DNA from: Methanocorpusculum sp.
Lineage (GTDB): Archaea; Halobacteriota; Methanomicrobia; Methanomicrobiales; Methanocorpusculaceae
NCBI GenBank assembly: GCA_029987115.1
Contig: DALTWK010000013.1
Coordinates: forward strand, 1-53,280
DNA length: 53,280 bases
Reading direction: 5' to 3'
This document shows, in pieces, positions 8,431 to 17,439 of this stretch. The notes under the pieces are model-generated. The model saw nothing but the letters and a program-made list of their open reading frames with translations, did not search any database and was not told the origin of the DNA. Within the stretch, counting starts at the first letter, position 1. Every line of letters starts with the position of its first letter. Made by a program: the position numbers and the translations under genes.

Positions 8431-9480
8431 TTAGAGGTTCGGTTTTGTCTGAACCGCGTGTTTCAGCAGGTCGATAGCGCCTTTGAGATCTTCAAGGTCG
8501 ATGACTTCAACCGGGGAGTGGATGTAGCGTGCCGGAACGGAGACCGGAACAGACGGAATACCGCCGCGTTCAAAGTTGATTGCTGAGGCATCGGTGTTTC
8601 CTCCGTCGCCGACTTCAATCTGAATCTTGATGTTGTTTTTCTTTGCCGTCTTTTTCAGCCAGTCGACAACACGCGGGTCTGCCAGATGTCCGCGTCCGCT
8701 TGCAGAAACAATGACGACAACCGGTCCTTCTCCCATGAAGACTGGAGCTTTTCTGCGTTCAATTCCCGGGGAGTCTCCCGGAATGGTAACATCGGTTGCG
8801 ATTGCGACATCCGGATCAACTGTGAAGGCGGACGTCTTCGCTCCTTTGAGTCCGACTTCTTCCTGAACGGTGAAGACAGCGTAGATAGTGTGCTTGGTCT
8901 GCATCTCTTTCAAGGCACCGATGAGCATGGCGCATCCTGCACGGTTGTCGAGGGCTTTTCCGGTAACGATGGTGCCGTTTAACGGTTCATAGGTGCGGTC
9001 GATGGTTGCGGTGGTGCCGACCGTGATTCCCATTGCTTCAACTTCTTCTGCAGAGTGTGCTCCGACATCGATGAAGAGGTTGGCGAGTTCAATCGGCTTC
9101 TTGCGGTCAGCTTCTTCCATAACGTGCGGAGGTTTCATGCCGAGAACGCCCGGAACATCTCCTTTTTCTCCGTGAAGGATGACTCTCTGGGATACGAGGA
9201 CCGGATTGTACCAACCGCCGACAGCAACGAATCTGATGAATCCTTTCTCGTCGATGTACTGGACCATGAGACCGATTTCATCCATGTGGGCGGCAAGCAT
9301 GATTTTGAAGTCGTCGCCTTTTTTCACGGCGATGAGGTTGCCCATTTTGTCGGTGGTTATCTCGTCGACATAGTCTTTGATTTCTGCTTTGATGACTTCA
9401 CGCACCTGGTTTTCATGGCCGGAAATACCGTGTGCGTTGGAGAGTTTTTCGAGGAGTGCGTTGATTTCTTTCAATTCCAT
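8431..9480 (-). CDS. M42-family metallo-aminopeptidase
   Basis: Dinuclear-metal peptidase of the M42 family (FrvX, TET aminopeptidase, formerly endoglucanase M), 349 residues. The metal ligands are seen in order: His in AAHMDEIG, Asp in DNRAGCAML, the Glu pair in QEEVGLKGA, Asp in ATDVTIPGD and His in RYIHSPVEV. Such proteins form large tetrahedral assemblies that trim short peptides from proteasome output. The stop is followed on the minus strand by a T-rich tract (8417-8430), so it may have its own terminator ahead of serA. Confidence 0.92.
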   Translation of the reverse strand: MELKEINALLEKLSNAHGISGHENQVREVIKAEIKDYVDEITTDKMGNLIAVKKGDDFKIMLAAHMDEIGLMVQYIDEKGFIRFVAVGGWYNPVLVSQRVILHGEKGDVPGVLGMKPPHVMEEADRKKPIELANLFIDVGAHSAEEVEAMGITVGTTATIDRTYEPLNGTIVTGKALDNRAGCAMLIGALKEMQTKHTIYAVFTVQEEVGLKGAKTSAFTVDPDVAIATDVTIPGDSPGIERRKAPVFMGEGPVVVIVSASGRGHLADPRVVDWLKKTAKKNNIKIQIEVGDGGNTDASAINFERGGIPSVPVSVPARYIHSPVEVIDLEDLKGAIDLLKHAVQTKPNL

Positions 9481-9483
9481 ACT

Positions 9484-10596
9484 TTAGTTCACGACCTTTG
9501 CAATTCTTGTGAGTGCTTCTCTGATATTTTCCTGGGAGGTTGCGTAGCTCATGCGGGCGTATCCTTCACCGAGCGGGCCGAATGCAGTGCCCGGAGTGAT
9601 GATGACATCGTTTTTCACGATTTCTGCAACGGTGTCTGCCGAAAGTTTCGGGAAAGCATAGAAGGCTCCTTCCGGCTGCGCAACTTCGATTCCGAGGTTC
9701 TTCAGTCCGTCAATTAAGATATTTCTGCGGGTTTCGTATTCCTGTTTCATGACCTTGACGCTTGACTGGTCGCCGGTATATGCTTCCAGAGCGGCATACT
9801 GGGCGATGGATGTCGGACAGGCGAGCGAGTACTGCTGGACCTTGACTGCCTGGCTGATGATGCTCTCGTCTCCTGCCATGAAACCGATACGCCAGCCGGT
9901 CATTGCGTAGGTTTTACTGGTTGCATTGATGGTAACGACATTGTCGCCGAATGCCGCTGCGGAATAGAACTTGGTGTTTCCGTAGCAGAACTTCTCGTAG
10001 ACTTCATCGGAAAGGATGGTGACATTGCTGTCTTCGGCCGCTTCCACCACTGCCTTAATGGTGTCTTTTGTTTCGACCATGCCGGTCGGATTTGCCGGAC
10101 TGTTTAAGACCATTACCTTGCATTTCTTGTCGGAGAAGTGCTCTTTCAAAGCTTCAACATCCAGGTGAAGGTCAGCTTTGAGCGGTACCGGATCCGGAAT
10201 TCCTCCGGCAAGTTTGGCAAGTGCCCCGTAGGAAACGAAACCCGGGTTGTTGAAAACGACTTTATCGCCGTTTTCGACAAGGGATGCAATTGCTGCATGC
10301 AGTGCTCCGGAACCTCCTGCGGTAATCAGAACGTTCTTGCGTTCAAGGTTCTTCAGACCGTTTTCCGTTTTGAGTTTCTGTGCGACGGCGTCACGCAGTT
10401 CATCGATACCTGCATTGTTGGTGTATCCGGTCTTTCCGTTGTCGATTGCCCGGATTGCCGCCTGCTTGATATTTTCCGGTGTGTCGAAATCCGGCTGTCC
10501 GAGGCCCATGTTGATGGCATTCGGTCCTGCCGCTTCGAACATCTTTCTGATGCCGGAGATATCGATGGAAGTTACTCTTTGTGCAAAATCTGTCAT
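9484..10596 (-). CDS. Class I/II aminotransferase (aspartate-type)
   Basis: PLP-dependent fold type I aminotransferase, 370 residues. The Schiff-base lysine is K228 (ATSKTYAMTGWRIG). Other PLP contacts are NSPANPTG (165-172) and SDEVY (196-200), and the C-terminal substrate-carboxylate arginine is in YARMSYA. Closest in style to archaeal aspartate aminotransferases. Lying upstream of serA, it could also act as the phosphoserine aminotransferase partner, but that is only a context guess. It starts two bases after the stop of the hexuloisomerase gene. Confidence 0.9.
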   Translation of the reverse strand: MTDFAQRVTSIDISGIRKMFEAAGPNAINMGLGQPDFDTPENIKQAAIRAIDNGKTGYTNNAGIDELRDAVAQKLKTENGLKNLERKNVLITAGGSGALHAAIASLVENGDKVVFNNPGFVSYGALAKLAGGIPDPVPLKADLHLDVEALKEHFSDKKCKVMVLNSPANPTGMVETKDTIKAVVEAAEDSNVTILSDEVYEKFCYGNTKFYSAAAFGDNVVTINATSKTYAMTGWRIGFMAGDESIISQAVKVQQYSLACPTSIAQYAALEAYTGDQSSVKVMKQEYETRRNILIDGLKNLGIEVAQPEGAFYAFPKLSADTVAEIVKNDVIITPGTAFGPLGEGYARMSYATSQENIREALTRIAKVVN

Positions 10597-10598
10597 GA

Positions 10599-11204
10599 TT
10601 ATTCGATGTTGGTGTGGCGTCTCTTGAGTTCGGATTCGTCAATCTTTTTCATGGTCATGATGGTTGAAATGACTGCGTCGCTGAAAATCAGGGACGAGGT
10701 TTCAAAGATGGTTCCAAGCGGTGCAAAGGAACGGTATGCGCCGAGCATCTGGCGGATTTCGTATTCATGGGAATCCTTTGCAATCGGATCTCTCTGCGTC
10801 TCAATCTTAATCATGAAGTCGGCAATCTTTCCGATGCGGGAATTTTCGTCGCTGGAAATCAGGGCAACCTTGACGCCGAAGTTCTTTGCGGTTTCTGCAA
10901 TATCTGCGATGGTCTTGGTGTTTCCGGAACCGGAGAATGCGATAATCAGATCGCCTTGCGCAATTGCCGGGGTGATGGTTTCACCGACAACATAGGAGGT
11001 GAATCCGGTGTGCATCAGGCGCATGGCAAAGGATTTGGCAACGAGACCGGAACGACCGGCTCCCATTACATAGATTCTCTTTGCATCGAGAATTGCCTGG
11101 ATGAATGCGGAAATCTGTTCTTCGTTGATTGAATTTGCAATTTCGGTGATGCGTCCGGCCATCAGACACATCATGTCATTGACAGAGCTGCCTTCTTGAG
11201 TCAT
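10599..11204 (-). CDS. hxlB: 6-phospho-3-hexuloisomerase
   Basis: SIS-domain isomerase (PHI, MJ1247 type) that interconverts fructose 6-phosphate and D-arabino-3-hexulose 6-phosphate. In archaea this is half of the reverse ribulose-monophosphate route to pentoses. Visible motifs are GAGRSGLVAKSFAMRL (sugar-phosphate loop) and AFSGSGNTKT. The length of 201 residues is slightly above the usual ~180-190. It is the first gene of a minus-strand group. The synthase partner is not in the window, but rpiA (39557) shares the pathway. Confidence 0.92.
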   Translation of the reverse strand: MTQEGSSVNDMMCLMAGRITEIANSINEEQISAFIQAILDAKRIYVMGAGRSGLVAKSFAMRLMHTGFTSYVVGETITPAIAQGDLIIAFSGSGNTKTIADIAETAKNFGVKVALISSDENSRIGKIADFMIKIETQRDPIAKDSHEYEIRQMLGAYRSFAPLGTIFETSSLIFSDAVISTIMTMKKIDESELKRRHTNIE

Positions 11205-11353
11205 GCTTGCTGACTATATTCGCGTTCTAAGGGTATTAAGATGCTATATCTCCTGCTGACTTCGTTTTTTCAACTCTCAAAAGAGATTTTTCAGGAGAAT
11301 CACTAATAATAAAGTAAAATTGTTGAAGGCACAATTTTTCTGATTAAAAATCC

Positions 11354-11361
11354 TTATATTT
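11354..11361 (+). promoter_or_regulatory. TATA box for a possible small RNA
   Basis: TTATATTT, centred ~26 bases before the base where the 11381-11490 structure begins. This is the expected archaeal TATA spacing. No protein gene on the plus strand begins for 800 bases downstream. Confidence 0.45.
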
Positions 11362-11380
11362 CCAGAATAATAACGATATC

Positions 11381-11490
11381 TGAGAACAGGGAAAAGACGT
11401 CAATCAATCATCATCATCATCTGTCTTTTTCATCATATCCGTCCGTTCCGCCCGGGACGGGAATATCTAAATATCTTCCCTGTTCTTACT
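11381..11490 (+). ncRNA. Possible structured small RNA (three-helix junction)
   Basis: The 287-base gap between hxlB and tetR contains nested inverted repeats. AGAACAGGG (11383-11391) pairs with CCCTGTTCT (11478-11486). Inside it, AAAAGAC (11392-11398) pairs with GTCTTTT (11423-11429), and CCGTCC (11439-11444) pairs with GGACGG (11455-11460). The outer helix would close the molecule, and a TATA box sits ~26 bases upstream of its first base. The 3' end is pyrimidine-rich. No known RNA family was recognised. Expression is inferred. Confidence 0.4.
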
Positions 11491-11491
11491 C

Positions 11492-12052
11492 TTACTTAGC
11501 CTGATATCCGGCGATGAGCACTTTTTCTGTATCATGCATATGAGATACAATCTCTTCCGGGCTCATGTCCAGTCTTCCCAGGAGCCAGTCTTCCAGAATA
11601 TTTGAAATACCGCCGACAAAGAACCGCGTCAGATAGGTAATTGTCTGTTCCGGAAGTGAGAATTCCGCAACTTCTCCTGTGATGACCGTGCGGACGGCAT
11701 CGTTTACTTCTGTTCCTACCAGATTTCTAACCGTCTCCCGGCCGAGAGCTGTGTAGGCGGAAAGACAGAAGTCGCGGTTTTTTCCGATATAGGAGAATAT
11801 CTTCAGCATCCCCTCTTCCCAGGTCGCCGGCGCATTCTTTCCTCCCAGGTGGATATTCAGCTCCTGGTCCAGTGTCCACTTCAGAAGTGCATACATATCG
11901 GGGAAATGATAATAGAACGACTGCCGCCTGAACCCTGCAACTTCAGCAACTTCCGTGACGGAGATGGAAGGAAGCGGTTTTTCCTTCATCAGCTTCTTCA
12001 GCGCCTTGGAAAGCAGCACCTTTGTCATCAGGTTCTTTTGGGTTTTCGTCAT
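11492..12052 (-). CDS. TetR-family transcriptional regulator
   Basis: 186 residues with an N-terminal helix-turn-helix of TetR type (SISVTEVAEVAGFRRQSFYYHF, ~28-50) and a divergent helical ligand-binding region. It is divergent from the RND exporter at 12170, with a 15-base palindrome between the two promoters. That is the classic layout for a repressor of an efflux operon. The ligand is unknown. Annotated alternatives would be the DhaS/TetR-C families, and the assignment to the superfamily is firm. Confidence 0.85.
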   Translation of the reverse strand: MTKTQKNLMTKVLLSKALKKLMKEKPLPSISVTEVAEVAGFRRQSFYYHFPDMYALLKWTLDQELNIHLGGKNAPATWEEGMLKIFSYIGKNRDFCLSAYTALGRETVRNLVGTEVNDAVRTVITGEVAEFSLPEQTITYLTRFFVGGISNILEDWLLGRLDMSPEEIVSHMHDTEKVLIAGYQAK

Positions 12053-12089
12053 CGTAGATTACTATTGGATGGGTAAGCATATCTATATT

Positions 12090-12104
12090 TTTGACACTGT
12101 CAAA
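12090..12104. promoter_or_regulatory. Candidate TetR operator
   Basis: TTTGAC-ACT-GTCAAA, a perfect 6-bp inverted repeat. It sits between a minus-strand TATA-like stretch (AAATATAGATAT, 12080-12091) facing tetR and the plus-strand TATA box of the exporter at 12127. Binding here could control both directions. Confidence 0.55.
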
Positions 12105-12126
12105 TAATCGTCAGATTACAAGGATG

Positions 12127-12134
12127 TTTATATT
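12127..12134 (+). promoter_or_regulatory. TATA box of the exporter operon
   Basis: TTTATATT, ~40 bases before the exporter ATG, giving a predicted leader of ~12 bases. No Shine-Dalgarno sequence is visible in that leader. Confidence 0.5.
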
Positions 12135-12169
12135 CACTGTGGGTCAACGTACAAGTATAGTATCGTCCT

Positions 12170-14251
12170 ATGAAATACGCTGAATTTTTAACTAAACATC
12201 CCAAGAAGATTGTCGCGGTCATGCTGGTCATTACGGCAGTCTGTCTTGTCCTCTTTACCATGGTTCCGGTAAACTACAATGTTGCGGACTATATGGATAA
12301 AGCGGCGCCGTCGACGGTGGCGATTGATGTCATGGATGAAGCGTTTCCCGGCGGTGTGCCGAATGCCCGTCTCATGGTCTCCGGACTGACGATGGCTGAA
12401 GCACTGGAGCTCAAAGATACCATAGCCGCCATCGACGGTGTGACGGAAATCACCTGGCTCGATGATGTGTCGTCATCGGAAATCCCGATTGAATATCTCG
12501 GTGACGAAGCAACCAAGAACTATTACAAAGATGGAAATGTTCTCTACACGCTGACTTTGGATGGACACTTCGCGGTTCCTGCTGTGCGTGAGGCGGCTGT
12601 CGCCTACGCCGGAGATGCCAAGATGTCCGGTCTTCAGGTCAGTTCCTCCTATGCAAACGAGACCATCTGGAACGATCTGGCGAAGATTATGATTATCGCT
12701 GTCCCGATTGTTCTTGCCATCCTGATTGTTACGACTTCGTCGTGGCTGGAACCGGTCCTGTTCCTGGTGACCATTGGTGTGGCTATTGTAATCAATATGG
12801 GTTCGAACATCATCTTCGGAGAAATATCCTATATCACCTCCGGAGTCGCCGCACTGCTTCAGCTGGCAATCTCGATTGACTATGCGATTTTCCTGATGCA
12901 CCGGTTCGATGAATACCGGCGGGCTGGTATGGGTGTCACCGAAGCTATCGGGATTGCGATGAAGAAATCATTTGCTTCTGTCTGGTCGTCAGGTATTGTT
13001 GCCGCCATCGGTTTTGTCGCGTTAGTTGCGATGCGTCTTGGTATCGGTCCCGACCTCGGCTGGGTTATGGTCAAGGGTATTCTCATCAGTTTGCTCTGTG
13101 TCTACTCGCTTCTTCCGGCACTTGTCGTGCTGACTTCGAAACTGATTGACAAAACCAAGCACCGGCCGTTCCTGCCGAGCTTCAAAAAGTTCGCCAAGGT
13201 TGCAAAAAAGATCTGCATACCGGTTCTGATTGTTGCCGTCATCATTCTGGTTCCGTCAGTTTCTGCGGTCTTCCACAATACCTACTCGTACTTCGATTTG
13301 TACAAGGATGACTCGACAGCGCTGGGAAAAGATACTCAGGACATTAAAGACAAATTCGGGGACTTCAGCCAGATGGTGCTGATGGTGCCCGACGGCTACT
13401 CCGGACTAGAAAATAAGCTGCTTGCAGAAATAGAAGCGATACCTGTGGTATCGGAAGTGCAGTCGTTCGGAAAGACTGTGGGAGCTGAGGTGCCCGAAGG
13501 ATTCGTTCCGCCGGACTCGCGGGAGAAACTGATAAGCGGCGGATTTACGCGGTATGCGATTACGGTGGATACCACGACCGAGTCGCCTGAAGCATTCCAG
13601 GCAACGGAAATCATCCGTACTGCTGCAGAGAAGTATTATCCGGGCAGCTGGTATCTGGCAGGAGAAATTCCGACCTCGTACGATCTGAAGCAGGAGGTCA
13701 CGGAAGATGATATCAAGATTGTTCTGATTTCTGTGATAGGAATTCTCTTTGTGCTGATGCTTGTCTTCCGTTCAGTTATCGTTCCGCCGATTCTGGTCAT
13801 CGGTATTGAATCTGCCATCTTCATCAACTGCGGTCTTCCGTATTTCATGGGCGATGAAATGTTCTATATCACGAGGATGGTGATTTTTGCGATTCAGCTC
13901 GGAGCAACCGTCGACTTCTCGATTCTGATTGCAAGCAGATACTTTGAATACCGGCGTGAAGTTGGACGTGCTGAGGCAATTCAGGGAACGCTTGAGAACG
14001 CCACGGTTTCGGTTCTGACATCGGCAGGTATTCTGATGGCATCCGGTTTCATCATGGCTGCGATGTCGTCGAATCCGTTGCTTTCAGAAATCGGCATGTT
14101 CATCGGACGCGGGTCGCTTCTGTCGATTGTCGCTGTGGTGATAGTGCTGCCGGCGTTCCTGCTGATATTCGATAAACTGATTCAGAAACTGTCGCTGAAA
14201 ATGAACTTTGTACCTGACCCCATGACGCTCAAGGAGGTCATCAAATCATGA
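12170..14251 (+). CDS. RND/MMPL-family exporter
   Basis: 693-residue membrane protein of the RND superfamily (MMPL/HAE3 type). Two similar halves each have one helix, a large outer-face loop and a cluster of helices. The intramembrane motifs are SIDYAIFLMHRFDEYRR in the first half and GATVDFSILIASRYFEYRR in the second, with the conserved Asp that relays protons. Archaeal and Firmicutes relatives export lipids or hydrophobic compounds. It overlaps the start of the next gene by four bases (ATGA) and probably answers to the divergent TetR protein. Confidence 0.9.
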   Translation: MKYAEFLTKHPKKIVAVMLVITAVCLVLFTMVPVNYNVADYMDKAAPSTVAIDVMDEAFPGGVPNARLMVSGLTMAEALELKDTIAAIDGVTEITWLDDVSSSEIPIEYLGDEATKNYYKDGNVLYTLTLDGHFAVPAVREAAVAYAGDAKMSGLQVSSSYANETIWNDLAKIMIIAVPIVLAILIVTTSSWLEPVLFLVTIGVAIVINMGSNIIFGEISYITSGVAALLQLAISIDYAIFLMHRFDEYRRAGMGVTEAIGIAMKKSFASVWSSGIVAAIGFVALVAMRLGIGPDLGWVMVKGILISLLCVYSLLPALVVLTSKLIDKTKHRPFLPSFKKFAKVAKKICIPVLIVAVIILVPSVSAVFHNTYSYFDLYKDDSTALGKDTQDIKDKFGDFSQMVLMVPDGYSGLENKLLAEIEAIPVVSEVQSFGKTVGAEVPEGFVPPDSREKLISGGFTRYAITVDTTTESPEAFQATEIIRTAAEKYYPGSWYLAGEIPTSYDLKQEVTEDDIKIVLISVIGILFVLMLVFRSVIVPPILVIGIESAIFINCGLPYFMGDEMFYITRMVIFAIQLGATVDFSILIASRYFEYRREVGRAEAIQGTLENATVSVLTSAGILMASGFIMAAMSSNPLLSEIGMFIGRGSLLSIVAVVIVLPAFLLIFDKLIQKLSLKMNFVPDPMTLKEVIKS

Positions 14252-15577
14252 ATGTGAAAAAACTACTGACAATAACTGCCGCTGTGCTGCTGATTTCTGC
14301 CGTACTGGTTGGAGGAGCTGCAGCACTCGACAAAGAGGAGGTTGTCTATGTTAACATGGACGCTTCCGGAAATGTCGAAGATGTGTATGTTGTCAACATC
14401 TTCGAACTGGAAGAACCGGGATTCGTCGTTGATTACGGCGAGTACCAGTCGGTCAGGAATCTGGTGTCAACCGACACCATCATGCAGACCGGCGACGAGA
14501 ATACGGTCTATGCCGACAAGGGCCGTTTCTTCTACCAGGGAAATCTGGGAAAAGCGGAGATTCCATGGGAGATTAATATTGACTTCTTCTTGGACGGACA
14601 CCACATCAGCCCTGAAGATATTGCCGGAAAGTCCGGACGTGTGCTGATTCTTCTGGACATCTGCAGAAACGATGCGTTCAAAGACAAGTACTTCTATCAG
14701 AACCTCGGTATGCAGGTGTCGCTGAGTCTGAACGCTCACGACTGCACGGATATTGTAGCTCCCGGAGCAGTCATTGCCAACAGCGGAAAGAACAAACAGC
14801 TGACCTACACGATTCTTCCGGACAAGGGAGGCGTCTACAACATCACCTTCGATGCGGTCAACTTCGAGATGGATGCGATTTCGATTAACGGTATTCAGAT
14901 GAACATGGATATCGATGTGGACCTAACAGATGCCAAAAGCATGATGCGGGCACTGTCGAGTGCAACGGCTAGCATAAATAGTGGTGCTCAGCAGGTTTCG
15001 GGGGGGAATTGCAACGGCAGTTAGTCTATTAGAAAATGCTTCTTTTGGAGAACAAAATTCGATTATGATGTATGTGGAAACTTCTGTTAAAAAGATCTGT
15101 AGCTCAGTTCCGGACATATCTTCATTATCATTAAGCAGGAGTAATTATTCAGAGAAATTAATTAATCTAAAAAGCTCGGCAACGGATGAGCAGAAGTTAT
15201 ATCTTGATAGTTCACTCAACCTTCTCAAGAAATTGGATGAAAGTATTGGACCGTCTGCAGGCCCGACATCTGGGATTACACTTTACGCTCTAAAGGAAGG
15301 AGCTGCTGCTCTCTCAATAGGAGCCGCTCAGCTCGCCTCCTCAACCTCCGGCATGGACAAAACCCTCGTCTCTATGGTCAATGAAATGCTCGAACCTATC
15401 ACCGGCGGCGACGGCTACATCAGATCCTTCACGTCAGTCAAAAATGTCGACATCCAGTCCATCCAGTTTGCGATGCACACATCTGCAATCGAGATTCCGG
15501 AAGTTGTTGTTGAAGAAGTAGTGGAAGAGGAACTGAACTTCTTCCAGCGTATCCTGAGGCTCTTCGGTCTGTACTAA
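14248..15577 (+). pseudogene. Secreted partner of the RND/MMPL exporter, frame broken at a G7 run
   Basis: Begins with a signal peptide (MNVKKLLTITAAVLLISAVLVG...) and a beta-rich domain (EEVVYVNMDASGNVEDVYVVN) like the extracellular partners of MMPL exporters in Firmicutes. The first frame ends at TAG 15022-15024. Removing one G from the seven at 15000-15006 joins it to a second frame (SGAQQVSGGIATAVSL...) that runs to 15577 and ends FFQRILRLFGLY, giving ~442 residues. Cause unknown: sequencing error, decay, phase variation or slippage. In relatives the centre is a heptad XXXLXXG coiled region; here it is short. Bases 15021-15240 are only about 33% GC by hand count. Confidence 0.7.
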
Positions 15578-15601
15578 CAGACCTAACCTTCATTCACATT
15601 C

Positions 15602-16210
15602 ATGATTTCTATGACATACCGAACAGCACGCATATTCATCATTCTTCTGGCAGTCGCTGTCCTCTTCTGCACGGCAGCTGCAGCCGACAGCACCTTCCGC
15701 GGAACGTACACGGATAACGGCACGTTTACCTTCGACCGTTCCACCGGCGTTACCCAGGTTACACTTCCGGACGGTTCCGATTTCACCCAGGATGTCAAGT
15801 ACACGTCACTTTCTGTCTACTCGTTCAAACTCGATGCTCCGGGATTCAACACCGAAGCCGATAAACCGGGGATGGTCAGATTCCAGGTTCCGCTTGACGC
15901 ACTGGATGCAAAAGACGCTGCCCTGCGAGATATTGTTCTTACCAGCGGAAAAGAACAGCTAACCACCTACCTCTACGGCAAAACTTCAGAGCACGCTATC
16001 TATGAAGCAGAAATCACTTCTCCTGGAACCTTTACCATCATCTACTCCGAAGGAGGTTCTAAGAATCTGCCGATTCAAGCGGACCTGAGCAACCCGCTTC
16101 CAAAGACTGAACCGCCGAAGCCGCAGGAAGCAGCAAAATCTCCTGTGCCCTTCGCCGTTACCCTTGCAGCACTCGGAGCAGCAGTCGCGGTTATCCTCCG
16201 CAGACACTAA
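15602..16210 (+). CDS. Cell-surface protein, signal peptide and C-terminal anchor
   Basis: 202 residues, not assigned to a family. An N-terminal hydrophobic signal (ARIFIILLAVAVLFCTAAAA) is followed by a beta-strand-rich extracytoplasmic domain, a Pro/Lys-rich spacer (~155-178), then a single hydrophobic segment (VPFAVTLAALGAAVAVIL) and RRH. The tail layout resembles archaeal PGF-CTERM anchors but lacks a clear PGF tripeptide. It follows the exporter partner by 24 bases and may be cotranscribed. Confidence 0.7.
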   Translation: MISMTYRTARIFIILLAVAVLFCTAAAADSTFRGTYTDNGTFTFDRSTGVTQVTLPDGSDFTQDVKYTSLSVYSFKLDAPGFNTEADKPGMVRFQVPLDALDAKDAALRDIVLTSGKEQLTTYLYGKTSEHAIYEAEITSPGTFTIIYSEGGSKNLPIQADLSNPLPKTEPPKPQEAAKSPVPFAVTLAALGAAVAVILRRH

Positions 16211-16211
16211 C

Positions 16212-16217
16212 TTTTTT
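16212..16217 (+). terminator. T6 tract after the surface-protein gene
   Basis: Six T directly after the stop codon at 16208-16210, in the 65-base gap before larC. Confidence 0.35.
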
Positions 16218-16275
16218 CAAACAAAATCCAAGACCGAAACCTATTCCCTATTCTGAAGCAAACAATGTAATTACC

Positions 16276-17439
16276 ATGCAGCTTCTGGTATTCGATCCGT
16301 CCTTCGGCGCAGCAGGAGATATGATTCTCTCCTCGCTTATCGCGGCAGGAGCGGATGCAAATCTTGTCATGTCCGCTATCAAGGACGCCTCAGTTCCGAC
16401 AATGGAAACCGTCACCCGTGCAGGAATCTCCGCACTTCACCTCGAAACCCACTCGGGTCCCGCACACCGTACCATTGATGAGGTTCTTGCTGTCATAGCC
16501 AAAGCGGATGCGCCGGAAGCTGCCAAAGCGCTCGCAGAGAAAGTGTTCAGAAGAATTGAAGCTGCAGAAGAGACAGTGCATCAGACGCATCATGTCCACT
16601 TCCACGAAGTCGGTGCCGACGATGCCATCGCCGATGTGCTCGGCTCCTGTACTGCACTGCTTTCCCTGCATCCGGATGCAGTATCTGTTCTGCCGGTTGC
16701 CGTCGGATACGGAACGCTTACCTGTGCGCACGGAACAATGCCGGTACCGGCTCCCGCAACAGCAGAAATTCTCAAGAACTCGAAACTGCAGGTCAAAGCC
16801 GGAACGTTTGAAGGGGAACTCTGTACTCCGACAGGTGCAGCCCTCCTTGCGACGTTCGTCGAAGAGTTCCCTGCAGAAAAGACTGCAGGAAAAATCACCG
16901 GAATCGGACGGGGGGCTGGAAAACGCAATCCGGACGACCACCCGAATATCCTGACGGTTTACGTGGAAGAAATCGCCGACGACGAACGCACGGTTGATGT
17001 TCTCGAGACCAATGTCGATGACATCACCGGAGAAGTACTTGCCGAAACCATTCAGGTGCTGATGGATGCAGGAGCACGTGACGCGTCTGCTGTTCCTATC
17101 ATCATGAAGAAAGGACGCGGCGGATATCTTATCAGAGTCATCGCAAAGCCGGAGGACTCTGCCCGCCTTGCAAAGGTTCTCGCCCACGAAACCGGAAGCC
17201 TCGGCATCCGCTGTACGCCGATGGTACACCGTTTCGTAGCCGACCGCACGTTCTCCGACGAGTCAATTGAAATCAACGGTAAAATCTACACAGCATCGGT
17301 CAAGCATGCGGTAATGGACGGCAAAATCTACTCAAAGAAAGCAGAGTTCGATGACTGCAGAGCGATTGCTGCGTCTGCCGGCATCCCCGTCAAAGATGTC
17401 AAGCGGATGATTGAGGAGGAAGCATGGAAGCGCCGGTAA
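16276..17439 (+). CDS. larC: LarC, nickel insertion protein for the pincer cofactor
   Basis: 387-residue member of the LarC (former DUF111) family, a CTP-dependent cyclometallase that inserts nickel into the pincer nucleotide of lactate racemase-type enzymes. Family marks are the N-terminal FDPSFGAAGDMILSSL, the histidine-rich HQTHHVHFHEVGADDAIADV, ELCTPTGAALL, and ETNVDDITGE with IMKKGRGGYLI in the C-terminal half. In some bacteria larC is split by a programmed frameshift; here it is one intact frame. It overlaps radB by 16 bases. Confidence 0.93.
   Translation: MQLLVFDPSFGAAGDMILSSLIAAGADANLVMSAIKDASVPTMETVTRAGISALHLETHSGPAHRTIDEVLAVIAKADAPEAAKALAEKVFRRIEAAEETVHQTHHVHFHEVGADDAIADVLGSCTALLSLHPDAVSVLPVAVGYGTLTCAHGTMPVPAPATAEILKNSKLQVKAGTFEGELCTPTGAALLATFVEEFPAEKTAGKITGIGRGAGKRNPDDHPNILTVYVEEIADDERTVDVLETNVDDITGEVLAETIQVLMDAGARDASAVPIIMKKGRGGYLIRVIAKPEDSARLAKVLAHETGSLGIRCTPMVHRFVADRTFSDESIEINGKIYTASVKHAVMDGKIYSKKAEFDDCRAIAASAGIPVKDVKRMIEEEAWKRR

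Noticed and set aside
11270..11292. TCTC-AAAA-GAGA hairpin with a T tract
   Set aside because: The stem is only 4 bp and no upstream gene on that strand needs a terminator.
11405..11423. TCATCATCATCATC as a microsatellite or CRISPR-like repeat
   Set aside because: Only about four ATC units, with no spacer structure; better explained as a loop of the possible small RNA.
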